Shown piece by piece: positions 45,091 through 56,199 of a DNA stretch of 64,000 bases (positions are counted from its first letter, which is position 1; each line of letters opens with the position of its first letter). The notes beneath the pieces were generated by a model. It searched no databases and was not told where the DNA came from. It saw only the letters and a list, made by a program, of their open reading frames with translations. Both the position numbers and the translations under genes were made by a program. The stretch comes from Chinchilla lanigera (taxonomy: Eukaryota; Chordata; Mammalia; Rodentia; Chinchillidae): positions 10,357,565-10,421,564 of the forward strand of contig NW_004955463.1 of assembly GCF_000276665.1 (NCBI RefSeq), read 5' to 3'.

Positions 45091-45204
45091 GGGCTAGGGG
45101 TTTAGCTCAGCAGCACAGCGCCTGCCTGGCAAGCGCAACGTCATGAGTTTGATTCCTGGTACCGGAAAAAAAAACCAAAAGACCAAAAAATAAATAAATA
45201 AATA
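45091..45204 (+). mobile_element. ID-like tRNA-derived SINE (sense), with target-site duplication
   Basis: It reads gggctaggggtttagctcag, cagcacagcgcctgcctggc, aagcgcaacgtcatgagttt and gattcctggtaccgg, then an A-rich tail ending in (AAAT)n. The A-box tagctcagcagc and B-box gagtttgattcc are readable. The perfect 15-bp direct repeat aatttatttaacagc at 45076-45090 and 45205-45219 is the target-site duplication. It is inserted in the L1 3' UTR. Being in sense orientation it shows the full SINE structure of this genome. Confidence 0.93.
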
Positions 45205-45334
45205 AATTTATTTAACAGCGTTTTTTGATTAAGCAAAAATTTTAATTTTAGAGAAATTTAATTCATTTATTTTTTTTTCTTTTGTAATTTTTATTTTGTA
45301 ATTACCCAAAAGAAATGAGTTTATAAGAGATACG

Positions 45335-45492
45335 GTATGTGTTTAAATAAGGAAAAACATTTATTATAGTAAAGACACACTTCCATTAACCTCCTCAAAA
45401 TACTTCCTCTTCTTTCATACTCATGCCATCATTCTTGTCACTTCCCCGAGCAGTCCTGGAGCTCCTCTTTCTTGAGTGTCTTTACAAATTGT
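45335..45492 (-). pseudogene. Mariner transposase C-terminal remnant (minus strand)
   Basis: The minus strand encodes SQFVKTLKKEELQDC near 45450-45490 and then a diverged KYFEE-type end near 45400. This matches mariner transposase 'TAQLKTLTKEDFQNC ... GEYFEGD'. The outward flank (ataataaatgtttttccttatttaaac on the minus strand) resembles the right flank of the 35-kb relic (ttattttatttaaac). Confidence 0.65.
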
Positions 45493-45499
45493 GAGGAAA

Positions 45500-45800
45500 A
45501 TAAAAATCAGTGAACATTGCTACTCAGTGCCATTCAACAGAAAAATAGGCTTGTAACACCATTACGATGTGTCTGCGTCCATCTAATCCACCATACCTGG
45601 CACCAGAGTCAGTAGACTTCTGACTCTGCCTCAAAGTCAAAATGACCATGAAAGGTAAACATTTTGAATTGATTCAGGACATCCAAGCAGCCACATCAAC
45701 CTAACTAAAGACACTCATGAAAGAGGACTTCCAGAACTGCTTGAGAGCGATGGGATAAGTGTGCTCAAAGGTAGAAGGAGGGTTTTGAGGGTGAGTAGTA
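45500..45800 (+). pseudogene. Mariner transposase C-terminal remnant (plus strand)
   Basis: From 45642 the plus strand encodes MTMKGKHFELIQDIQAAT, then ST, stop, LKTLMKEDFQNCLRAMG. After a frameshift it gives WDKCAQR, stop, KEGFEGE near 45750-45797. This is the mariner transposase C-terminus with two stops and at least one frameshift. The upstream part (45505-45640) aligns by eye with the 35.2-35.34 kb minus relic (catt-gct-actcagtgccattcaacag against ctgcctagtgccatccaacgg). Confidence 0.75.
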
Positions 45801-45911
45801 GCAATGTTTTTTCTTCACTAATAAATTTTAAAAATTTAAATATTAACCATATTTTGATTACACCATATGTTTGCCTGAGGTCATATGGGCATTTTTTTCT
45901 TCTAGTATATA

Positions 45912-45912
45912 A

Positions 45913-45950
<38 letters not shown>

Positions 45951-46158
45951 CTCCGGTACCGGGAACCNNNNNNNNNNNNNNNNNNNNNNNNNNNNNNNNN
46001 NNNNNNNNNNNNNNNNNNNNNNNNNNNNNNNNNNNNNNNNNNNNNNNNNNNNNNNNNNNNNNNNNNNTTTGGTTTTTCTCCGGTACCGGGAACCGAACTC
46101 ATGACCTTGTGCTTGCCAGGCAGGTGCTTTGCCGCTGAGCTAAATCCCCAGCCCCTCC
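45912..46158 (-). mobile_element. ID-like tRNA-derived SINE (antisense) containing an assembly gap
   Basis: The SINE body (46078-46155) is nearly the same as the 37.3-kb copy. A long T run at 45917-45950 and one copy of ctccggtaccgggaacc lie left of the gap, and the same 17 bases recur right of it at 46079-46095. The direct repeat ttcttctagtatata at 45897-45911 and 46159-46173 flanks the whole tract, so a single insertion is expected. Confidence 0.85.
45968..46067. other. Assembly gap of exactly 100 N
   Basis: A run of 100 N, a conventional size for a gap of unknown length, placed next to a long homopolymer T tract. Open frames that cross it (45761-46138 plus, 45902-46102 minus) are meaningless. 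Confidence 0.99.
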
Positions 46159-46174
46159 TTCTTCTAGTATATAG

Positions 46175-47880
46175 TATTAGCTTTTCTGTGCAGGTCTATT
46201 GTCCATCAAAATTAATTTGGCTTTATTAATGAAATGTTTTAAGTTCATTTTTTTCCACTTCAGTACCTTGTTCGAGAACAATTTGTGGAACAAATTATCC
46301 TCCCCCTTCTTAAATGACTTGGTGCTTTGCGTAATTAAAGTCAACTGATAATAAATGGGGCTATGTGAGTCTGCATCCTGTTCCTTCGACTAGATTCTCT
46401 CATTTTTTCCTAATATCACACTGTTTTGGTTGCTGTTTTACAGTAACTTGTGAAATTGGTAGTGAAACTCTTCTCACTCTGTTCCTCTAAAAAATTGTAT
46501 GGCTGATCTCGAATTTTCTTTGAGATCACATTGTAATTAAGGATTATTTTGTTGACATCATTATTTTATTGCCTAACAATATTCAGTCTTCTAATATATG
46601 AAACAATATATATTTTATTTATGTAGGATTCTTTATTCCTGTAAAACCATTTTATAGTTTTCAGTATAGAAGTCATAAGCCTTTACATTATATATATTGC
46701 AAATTTTTAATGCTCTCTGAATATGCTATAAACTATATTATTTTCTAAATTGTATTTCTACTTGTTTATTTATATTACATAGAAATACAATTTTATTTAA
46801 TATTGTTCCCATATATTGTTTGCCTGCTTAAGTTTCTTTCACTGTTAAGAGAAGTTTTAAAAATTAAGTTCTGTAACATTTGCATGTGTATTACAATACA
46901 AATGTTCTTTAAGCATTTAAAAATAAAAAAAATTTCACTTTTTTATTGTTCATGACATTTATTTCTTAACTTGTCTTATTGCACTGTCTGATAAGTGCAG
47001 TAGGGTGTTAAATGGAGTTAGAGTGCACATCCTTATCATAGTTTCAATCTTGAAAGATTGTGTTTATTGTATTGGTCATAATGAATATTATGATACTAAC
47101 TTTCAGTTTTATGAAGTTATACTTTATAGAATAACATTCTTCCATCTCTTTTGGCTGAGAGTTCTTATCATGAATGACATTTGAACATGGTCAATTATAT
47201 TCATCATTTTAAAGAGTACATTTTCCTTTATTCTTTTAGCATGGTAATTTATATTGACTGATTTTTGAATTTTTAATGAAATAAACATTCCAATAAACAT
47301 TGATCATGACATATTAGCCTTTCTTGAATTGCTAAAACTTAGTTACTATTATTTAATAAACATCTTGATTTGCAATTTTATTTCCTTTTGATTGAAACTG
47401 TTATGTTTATTTTATTAATTGAGTCATAGACTATATTCTCATTCTCTACGTTTGCATAATATTAGTATTAATAATCTCTGAACTATTTGCTAGAATTAAG
47501 CCAGTGAAGACATCTAGAACTGTCTTTATTATAAAATAAATTACCTCAATGGATATAATGTTATTTAACAATTTTTTTTCAGTTGAAATTAACTATCCCA
47601 AATATTTGTTTGTTTTATGTAACCTGTGAAACTTATTTGAATGAATTTACTTACACGTGTATCGCATGCTTCATATGTGTAGCGGTCAGTGTGATATGCC
47701 CTCTTCCAGCCCTCATATTTAATGTTTGCTTTCTGTCTTACATGGACCAATCACATTAGTTTTTCAGTGTTATGAATTTGTCAAAATATCCATTTAATTT
47801 TATTTTCTCTCATTTGTATATTGTATTTCAATGGTTTTCATTCATTTTCTTTATATTCCTACAGTACTAGTGTTTGTTTC
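46175..47880 (-). mobile_element. L1 ORF2 region (antisense), middle of the split L1
   Basis: Landmarks: gatctcgaattttctttgagatcacattgtaattaagg (46505), aattaagtt-type and gtaggattctttattcctgtaaaaccattttatagttttcagtatagaag (46624), tgcactgtctgataagtgcagtagggtgtt (46979), gagtgcacatccttatcatag (47021), atcttgatttgcaattt (47362). These follow antisense ORF2. All frames are broken. Confidence 0.7.
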
Positions 47881-47881
47881 T

Positions 47882-48175
47882 TTTTTAAAAATAACAGAGA
47901 AAGCATAGCAGAAAGTCTCACTGGCTTTGGTTTGGGCAATGATTTTTGGATATGACTTTAAAAGCACTAACCATAAAAGTCAAAATAAACAAGTGGGGTC
48001 ACATCACACTCAGAAGTTTCTGAACAACAAAGAAAACAGTAGAGTGAAGAGACAACATAACTGCATAATAGGAGAAAATTGTGCAACTCAGTCCTGTGAC
48101 TGGAGTGATAAAATATTTGTAAATCATTTACCTGAATTCAGTGATTTCATACCTTTTGTCTTTTGTAATATGTAC
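47882..48175 (+). mobile_element. L1 ORF2 3' fragment (sense) inside the antisense L1
   Basis: The run agaaagtctcactggctttggtttgggcaatgatttttggatatgac (47911), aagtcaaaataaacaagtggggtcacatcacactcagaagtttctgaacaacaaagaaaacagtagagtgaagagacaac (47977) and aggagaaaattgtgcaac (48069) is sense-strand L1 ORF2 near its end ('aagcttctgcacagcaaaggaaac...agagtgaagagacaac'). Antisense L1 lies on both sides. Confidence 0.75.
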
Positions 48176-48189
48176 AATCAAAGGTACAG

Positions 48190-48560
48190 ATTTCTTTCAA
48201 AGTTTTATTATAGATACTTTCTATAAATTTTGATATGTTGAGCATTTTTATTCAGTTCAAACTGTACTTTAATTTTTGGTGTGAGTTTTTGATCCATGGA
48301 TTATTTATAAGTATTTTAATTTCCAAGTACTTGGGAATTTTCAAGTTCAAATTCAAGTTTTTGTCAGCTGTGAACATTCACTGTATTATCATGACACTTT
48401 GAAAAATACTGATAGTCTTTATGTCTACCACCTGCTTTATTATGGTTATGCACGCACTAAAAGGAATGCTTGCTCTCAATTGACTGGTGTCATCCATGAA
48501 TACCAAGGAGATCTAATTAGTAGGCGGTCCTATTTCAATTCTGCTTTTAATTATATTTTT
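48190..48560 (-). mobile_element. L1 ORF2 region (antisense), continuation
   Basis: Words tgtgagtttttgatccatggattatttataagtattttaatttccaagtacttgggaattttcaag (48281) and agtctttatgtctaccacctgc (48412) follow antisense L1 ORF2 ('tttccaagtatttggggattttccag'). Confidence 0.65.
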
Positions 48561-48570
48561 GGGTGTGTCT

Positions 48571-48966
48571 TGGTTACTTTTCTCTCATTGCTGAGACAAA
48601 ATACCCAACGCCCAAAATGAAGGAAGGAAAGGTTTATTAAGCTCACAGTCTGTGGAGGTTTCAGTCCATACTTGGCTGGCTCCGAGGCAGAAGGTAGCAA
48701 ACCAACAAGAGCAAAGGGGGTAACGGCAGCCGAACAGCAAAGCAGCCAGGGCAAAAAGGAAGGAATGGCCGCAAGCAGCTTCTTTCCCTGCCTTACTTTG
48801 TAAACAGACTACCCCCACCTAAGGGGTGTGTAGCTCTCACATAATCTCCATGCCCTCCTCTTCCACAGGCTCAGGATGTATACAAAGTAAGCACCCTGGC
48901 TTCCTGCTGAGTCACTTAGCCAAACCTCTAGACTCCCCAAGTTGACACAACGTATCAACCATAACA
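48571..48966 (-). mobile_element. MaLR-type solo LTR (antisense), best-preserved copy
   Basis: On the minus strand it starts tgttatggttgatacgttg, tgtcaacttgggg, the MaLR 5' hallmark also seen at 13613. It ends gagagaaaagtaacca. An aataaa signal (tttatt at about 48632-48637 on the plus strand) lies near the 3' end. Flanks gggtgtgtct (48561) and gggtgtct (48967) suggest a short target duplication. Length about 396 bp. The overlapping 67- and 77-codon minus frames are by-products. Confidence 0.75.
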
Positions 48967-48974
48967 GGGTGTCT

Positions 48975-51060
48975 ACCTGTTTTATCAATTATAGAAAAAA
49001 ATAATGTTGAAATTGAAATTTTTAAGTAAGATTGTAGATTTGTTTGTCTTTCTCTTCAGCTTTGTCTGTTTTGCTTTGTGATTGAAAAAAAAATTTTTCC
49101 AGGTACATAAACAATTAGAGTTCCTACACCTGCTTGGTGAATATTCTTTTTTGTCATTATAGATTTCCCTTCTTTATCTCTCCTGGTATTTTTTGGTTTG
49201 ATGACGTGTTAAGATTAGTACAAGCATGTTACATATTTCTCTACCCTGTAAATTTTCAGTCTGCCACTGTTTCATTAATGTGTACATAAGTAAATAGCAC
49301 ATAATCTGCTATTTTTATTACATTCTCCAATCCCTGACTGTTAATAGTGTTACCTTAATATTTAATGCAGTCTTGACAGGGTTAAGTTTGTCTAGCACCT
49401 TAATATTTATTTTATTTCTTCTCCTATCCTTTGTATTTCGGTGGCACATTTCCTCTTACTTTTATTGGTGAAATATTTTTATTCTGTTTTAGCTCTCCAA
49501 TAAAACAAATTTGCTAGCCATTTACCCTTTTGTTGCCATACGCATCATAGCTCTCTATTTGTAAAATCAATATATGCTGCTACTTTTGCTTTGAGGAGTC
49601 AAGAACTTTCATAAAATTTGAGAGCATAGACAAAACTATGTCTGAATTTATGTATAGATAACACCTGACTATCTATAGGTAGATAGATATTCAAATAGAT
49701 GTAAAGAGAGATAGATTAAGAAATAGGCTGTAAAACAGGGAACCTCGCCTAATGCTGATTTTTCTTTACCACATAATTACTGGTCTCTTTTATTACTTCC
49801 TAAAGACTCAGCATTCACCTACCATTACTCCCCTTGAGCTGCAAGTCTCCCTTTAGCTTTTCCCTTTCACAGGTCCTCTGTAGGTAAATATGTCTGCTGT
49901 TGTGTTTTGGGTATGCTTTCATTTTTAAAAGATTTTCACTAACTATGCATTCTTAGATTAGAAAAGTTTTTCTGCACTTTAGAGATATCATTTTTTTTTC
50001 TGCCCTCTATTACATCTGGAAAGGAGTCAGCACTAGTCATATCTTAGTTCCCTGTGGGTAAGGAATCCTTTTTGCCTCTTTTTTCAAATTTCTCTTTATC
50101 TTTGCTTTTCTGTGGTTTGACTCTAATATGCCAAGATGTCTTTTTATTGTAGTTGTCCTGCTTGGTTCATTTATCTTAATTTATGGATTTATTCCTTTCA
50201 ACAATTTTGGAAATTGTCAGCTATTATCTCCTTACATATTGCTACTGCTCTGTTTTTTCTTTTCTTTTTCTCTGACACACCAAATATATGAATAATGGAT
50301 CACTTGACAGTGCTCCAGTGACATCAGATGCTTTAATTGTTCCTCTTTTTTCTGCTTCTTTGTGTTAGGCTGACTAATTTCAGCTCACCTTTCTGTAGGT
50401 TCATTAATGTTTTCCTCTGCCGTGTTCAGTGTACTTGAAGTACATTAGAGAATTTTTCTTTTCCAATTTATTTCTCATTTATAGCATTTTTATTTGACTT
50501 TTCATAGCTTACATTTCTTTTGTGATACTCCATTTTTATTGTCTATCTTTATCAAAAGTCTATTAAAAGCTGTCATTGTTATTATAAAATTTCCATATGG
50601 TTATTTAAATGTTTGAGTTAATTCTGACTCTTCTTTTTTGATGCATATTCTCCGTTAATCATGAGTCACAAGTCCCTGCTTTTGTCTGATAATTTCTTTA
50701 CTACATTACAGTTGGTGTGTGTATACATGTGTAGAAGAGCTAACTTTCTATCTATTTAGTAATTTCTCTGCGACTAAATTAAATAGCATTATTAAATAGT
50801 ATTATTTTTGAAATGATTAAGTCTTCCTCTCATCAGTTCTCTGGTGTCAGTATAACTAATGGGCTTACTTGGGTTTCAGTTGATGTCAGATTTATCCATT
50901 TTTTTCTGATTCACTTTACCAATGCTGCAAACATTTTGAGAATTCTGTTTTGCAAGGATTTGAATATCACAATGGGATTTCCCTTGTTGTAGAGCTTAGT
51001 TAAAAGTGTTTGGGTTGTTTAGGAATTATGATTACTCTCAAGCCCTGCCCTTGACATTTT
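48975..51060 (-). mobile_element. L1 ORF2 5' part through ORF1 region (antisense)
   Basis: Landmarks: gtctacctgttttatcaattatag (48970), ctttgtctgttttgctttgtgattg (49061), tttcattaatgtgtacataag (49268), then the ORF1-upstream words tggtttgactctaatatgccaagatgtc (50113), tcaacaattttggaaattgtcagctattatctcc (50197), acaccaaatatatgaataatgg (50277) and tttgcttctttgtgttaggctgac-type words (50350). This matches the order found at 10.9-11.6 kb. Confidence 0.65.
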
Positions 51061-51299
51061 GCACTCAGTTGATGTTCTGCATTATTGACTTGCAGTCAGT
51101 TTGACCAGAGGACTGAAATACCTCTATTCTAGTTAATTGTAAATTGTACTGGTTTAAGATTCCTGGTGGTGTGCTTAGATCATGGGCATCTACTCTTCTG
51201 AGTGGACTGATCCACTGATGTTCATAGCTGCAAATGCATGAGAAAATAGGCCACAGTTCAATGTTAGTTGCTGGAATGTACACTTGGAAAGTATATATT

Positions 51300-51525
51300 T
51301 CTTTGGCACTTTCCCCTATGATCTGTTTCCCAGCTACCAGGAAGTGCAAAGCTTTAGCCTGTCATGTCCTTCCACCTTGAGGTTTTTATCTCTTGGAGGC
51401 AGCTGACCATGGACTTAAATCTCTGAAACCATGAACTAAATTAAACTTCTCTTTCTTTAAGTTGCAAGTGTTAGGTATATTGTCCTGGCAGTGGGAAAAC
51501 TGACCAGTGGATAAAATTTGTACCC
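51300..51525 (+). mobile_element. MaLR-type LTR 3' end, first copy
   Basis: The run gaggcagctgaccatggac, tctctgaaaccatgaactaaattaaacttctctttctttaagttgcaagtgttaggtatattgtcctggcagtgggaaaactgacc is the sense 3' end of this LTR class ('gaaaccgtgagccaaaataaacctttcctcctttaagttg...'). It interrupts the L1 5' region. Confidence 0.5.
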
Positions 51526-51559
51526 AAGGAGTAGGGTTTTTGCTATGATTGTACTTGTC

Positions 51560-51742
51560 ACCTAGGTTCACTAGCATTTGGAACTGGTTTATAGGAGGAA
51601 TTTAGAAAGATTTGGAAAAGTGGGCTAGACGAACCTTAGAATTCTGAAACTATAAACCAAATTGCAAATGAAGCCCTCTTCCCTTAAATTGTTGGGGCTG
51701 ACTCTTGTGTTCCAGGGACAAAGAAGCTGACCAGTTCCAGCC
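51560..51742 (+). mobile_element. MaLR-type LTR 3' end, second copy
   Basis: The run gatttggaaaagtgggctaga, then tctgaaactataaaccaaattgcaaatgaagccctcttcccttaaattgttggggctgac and aagaagctgacc repeats the 3' end of the previous feature about 225 bp downstream. The two ends have diverged separately. Confidence 0.45.
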
Positions 51743-52160
51743 TCCAAAGGAGACTGAAGCTCCTCTGTTGGACCCATTCAAGTGTGCTGCCATTCCCAGC
51801 CTTTGCATTTCACTCCTGTCCAGTAACTGAAAGCCCACATCAGTTTGATGCCCAAATAGACTCTCTCTGTGTCGGTGCTCCTCTGTATTTACTCTGTCAC
51901 ACTACTCAGTTTCTCTTGTTACTTTCATACAGAGTCTCTCTTCCTCCTAAAGTGGTCATTTTTGTTTGTCTTGCTTCTCCAGGTATAAAGGTAGCTATGA
52001 ATGGTCTTTTTTTTTCCCTACGCGGAGCTTGTCACTGTTTGGAGTTTAGGTACTTTGGATGTATTTACATCCTCAACTTTCCAATGAGTTTCAATACCCT
52101 ATTGTTTTTTCAGCTTCTCTGATTCATAGCATATTCTTTTGACTTTTTTTCCTCCCATGC
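51743..52160 (-). mobile_element. L1 5' UTR (antisense), right end of the split L1
   Basis: Pyrimidine-rich and GC-richer than the flanks, with atgaatggtcttttttttt (51998) and a closing tttcagcttctctgattcatagcatattcttttgac. It sits at the expected 5' end of the minus-strand L1. The 112-codon frame at 51784-52122 lies inside and has no recognisable domain. Confidence 0.4.
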
Positions 52161-52164
52161 TATA

Positions 52165-55100
52165 TGAAAAGAGAACTCTGATGTATAGTTCTTATTTAGC
52201 AAATAGTAGTAAGTCAGTTCTTTTCCTATTAACAGCTGATTTTAGTTACATTTCATTATATCACTGGGTATATCAATCCTGTATTTTATACAAGTGTATA
52301 TTATGATCCTGAATGCATATGTACAATACTACTAAGTAGTCAGCACATTATATCAATATGCAAATTTTTAAAAATTGCCCTGGTACATTTAGTAAAAGGT
52401 GAAACATTTATGCAATCTGAAGAGAAACAAGAGTATACCTCTAGTATCTTTAAAAGTTAATAGAAGAGGCTTTACCTATGGCTAGGAAACTATTTAAGTG
52501 CTGCTGGCTGAATTTTAAACAATAGTCAAGATTCTATGATTTAATGCCAACACTGAAGTTAGATGACATGATCCTGAGTGGTCACTCATAAAACCATTCG
52601 GGTCTCACTTTTCCTTTTACAATTGCTATGACATTAGAAGTGGAGCACAGTATTCTCCACACTGTGCTGCTTAAAAGTAAGCTAAAGTCACAGAAACAGT
52701 GAGGTGTTTCATCCAAGATCATTGGTAGTCAATCCAAATCAGCAGAGGAAGAACAGGAGGGTAACTAGACAATCCTTGTCCTTGTCCTAGTCAGTCAACA
52801 GCTAATTCCTACATGACAAAATTGTCCACAAATTTTAAAGGTCTCTTGAGGCAGTGACAAGCTGCTATGGTATTTAATAACCTTTAGATAAAGGATATTT
52901 GTCATGTTGAACTAAACTTTGACAATATTCCCATGGCCTCACGACTCAACTTAAGGACCAGACATAACTTGAAATAAATGATGTTTCATAAATTTAAGTC
53001 ACTAAAACTGTGAAGATTGTCTTCTCTTTTTTTATTGCGCAGTGTTTAAATTGGAATTTAGGAATATTTATTTTTAATAGTCCTTGTGGAAATTACAGGT
53101 TGATCCTACTTTTGAAGAGAAATATCTACATTTAGTCAATGATTTTGGTAAGTGTTTTATGTATATTGACAGACAGGTGAAGGAGAAAAGGAGAGAGAGA
53201 GAGAGACAAAGAGAGAAGGGCAGAACGTGATGTGCAAGGTCAGGCTCATACAGCTAGTGTACCCCTGCATGCACGGCTGTATGATTCCATTGCCTTCACT
53301 AATTGCTGCTCTTCCTACAATCATTGTACTGTTTGTACATCAACTTACCAAAACAAAGTGGAAAATAAGTTTTTGAGAAAAGAGGATTTAGTTTAATGTC
53401 CTTTTAAGTAACCAAGTAACCAAGTTTTCTTGATTTGATGATGTAAATTTGATGTGCTATTTGGGGCGGGGGCAACAGAAACTGTGCCATCTTCATCTAT
53501 CCCTTATATTGCCAGCCCTGGTTTTTGCTCTTATTTTGCATTAGAGAGACTACAGAACAGAGAATAAAATTTTATTGCACGTTGGATTTAAAAACGAAGT
53601 AGTCATCATATTTTTAAATTCGAGAATTTCAACCCAAAATGAGGGATTTACAGCTTACCACTCCGTTTTATGCATAAATTATTTTGTCCTTGAATTCACT
53701 GAGTTTTCCATCTGTCTTTTAACACAAAGCTCCTTTGCTTTAGCCAAAGAATGAAAGTGCTGGTTATGAGCCAAGAAAGAGTAAAAGTACACCTTTCACA
53801 AGAAAGTGAGCACCACACTCATTTTAAAAGGAAATTGTCAGGGAGCAGCTACTAAAGTAGTGTTCTGGTTTTTTATTAGGTATTTTGATGTTGTTAGATT
53901 TCAGCATATTTGGTTACCCTCTGACCGAAGTTTTCTGAAGCATTCTAGAAAAATTCTGATATTGTAGATTACCTGTCTTTTTCTAAAGTCTAATTTTAGC
54001 TTCTTGCATGCAAAGTGAGGAATGGACTCAACTTTTATTAAAAAATGATCATTGTTGATTTCATCATATCAGACAAGGACCAAAAGAGTTATTATATCTA
54101 AAAACACACTAAGAAAAACTATTAAGATGGAAATATAGAAAGAAATTATGAAGCATATCTACTATATGCATATACATATTTATATAAACACTTAATACAT
54201 ATAATAGTATAAATGTATAATGTATAATACTATATATGTACATGTGTGTATATTCAAAAAAATGGAAATTTTAAAAAGTAAAATTAAAAAGCCATAATAT
54301 GTATATTTTGATATTGGAAATTATACTTATAGAATTATGCTAAACATAAATTTGAGTTTGTATTTACAAACATGTACACTAGGGAAGAGCCTGCCTAGCC
54401 TAGGTATTGCTGTAGGCCCTGCTTTTGTTGATCACTGGAGAATGGAGCAAGCCAACGAGTGGTGATATAGGTACAGAAACAGCAGAAAACCACATGAAGC
54501 AAAGCCTTATATATCAAGCAATTATTTTTATCTTTCCCTCCAGGTGAGGAGAAGCAATTTATAGCTATAAGCAAAGAATTGACCTGATCAAATTATGCTA
54601 GAAAATCAATTCCATTCCAAATCATTGAAAAAAATCTACACAGATTAATAAAAGGTGGAACAAGCTGGAGGCTATTGTAAACAATGAAGATCTTCCCTCA
54701 GGCCTTGTACACAAACGAAAGTCCACATTTAAGATATAATTAGGAGCTACAGTAACTAGATTGCATGACAGGATTGTTGGAAAGGCCAAGGGAGACAGAG
54801 CCTGTACTGAATCCCAAACTGAGTGGACCTTGTTGGCATCTTTAAATGAGAAAGTGAATCCAGGTAGAAGGGGAAGACAGAATGCTTTTTACATATAGAC
54901 TGAGAAATTCTTTACAAATCTAATGTCCTGGATTTTCTGCATCAGATTTTTTTCAGATTATTTGAGGCATGTTATACAATGTGCCTTTTCCCCTCTAAGG
55001 AGTCATCCACCCAATTGTCCCTTAACACATGTTTGTTAATGAAATTCTCCCCTTCCTCCTCCAGCTGCCAGTGCTGAGATTTATTAGGTAAAGAATAATC

Positions 55101-56080
55101 AGTGTTTCATTGTATCTTTCATGAAAGACTATCAAATATAATAGTAATCAAATATTTTTGTTCTTTGTAAAATTGGAAATCAATCAACATTACTCATTTC
55201 CCCCATTACAATTAGTCCGGGGTTCATCATACGTTAATGCTGATGACTAGCACATGGAATATTTCTTTGCTGCTGACCTTGTTCTCTTGATAGCTTATGT
55301 GTACTTTTAGCAGGCAAAATTGATAAATGTGATAGATGACATTTGTAACAAAATTCATCCCTTTACCTAGCTCTTTGCTAAAGAGGTACAGTTTTTTATA
55401 ACACCTAAGCTAATGTGGTAGTTACACTTTAGAAACAATTTTATACCCATGATTTTTTATAGCTGGCAGCATGAACCTATATATTCATGTTAAAGGAAAT
55501 TAAAGGTAAGTGTTTAAATAGCTAAGAGCTCTAACTTGCTACTTAGCAGTAAAGTCAAACAAGAAATCTGGCTCTTCTGGCCATGTGAAGATTTTACAAC
55601 AGGTAAGCAAACAACCTTGTACAGCTAACCTTTAAAGCGGGTGTCCACCTGAGGTCTTTGCTACTCATGACAACTGAGAAACATACAAATTTTATTTAAC
55701 TATCAAGCCCCATGCAAGATCTCTGGACACAGAAAATGGAATGCATGAGTTATTTTTACTATTTTAAATGTGAAAGGTCATGATCAACTGCATAGCCCAG
55801 GTTCATGTCAGATTTTTCATTCTGATTGAAAGTCTATCAGTACTAAGTGGTACTGCCGATCATCTTACTCCAATTCTGTTTGCTATTTTACATCTCTGAT
55901 ACCTAAAACATGACAAGTCAGTGTATTTAAAAGATCCATTTTGCTTTGTAAATTGAAATCTTGTCACAGTGTAGAATCTATGGTACAGGTTGGATGCATT
56001 AGAAATATTAGATCTATATTTTCATCGGATACCAAATCACTTAACCTTACTGACATTGAGATTCTATATCAGGGGAAGAG
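52165..56080. other. Unique AT-rich intergenic sequence
   Basis: No gene seen. It holds a GA-rich microsatellite (53186-53220, listed), an AT-rich low-complexity patch at about 54150-54250 (tatata and atacat words), and a weak antisense L2-like patch near 53470-53540. The part at 55080-55450 has the texture of conserved noncoding DNA (see findings). Confidence 0.35.
53186..53220. repeat. (GA)n microsatellite, interrupted
   Basis: Runs of gagaga with caaa and agg interruptions. Confidence 0.9.
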
Positions 56081-56084
56081 AAAG

Positions 56085-56195
56085 TGTTCAATATTTAGTT
56101 AATAAATATTTACTAAGATCTTTCTATGTTTCACACAATGTATAAGCACTAAAAAGTGGTCAGGAATAGCTCTTTCCTATCAGTACCAGTGATTT
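56085..56195 (+). mobile_element. L2 LINE 3' end (sense)
   Basis: The run caatatttagttaataaatatttactaagatctttctatgtttcacacaatgtataagcac follows the L2 3' motif 'caacaaatatttattgagcacctactatgtgccaggcac'. Confidence 0.55.
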
Positions 56196-56199
56196 CAAA

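Noticed and set aside
45091..45204. Functional tRNA gene suggested by the intact A- and B-box words
   Set aside because: The body does not fold into a full cloverleaf with paired acceptor ends by eye, it has an A-rich tail and target-site duplications, and the same sequence recurs at several sites. It is a SINE.
45761..46138. 125-codon plus frame and 66-codon minus frame across the N run
   Set aside because: They exist only because N bases do not produce stop codons. The rest is poly-F/poly-K from the SINE tail.
53465..53545. Antisense L2 fragment
   Set aside because: A few words (actgtgccatcttcatctatccc, ccagccctgg) resemble L2, but the match is too short and diverged to list as a feature.
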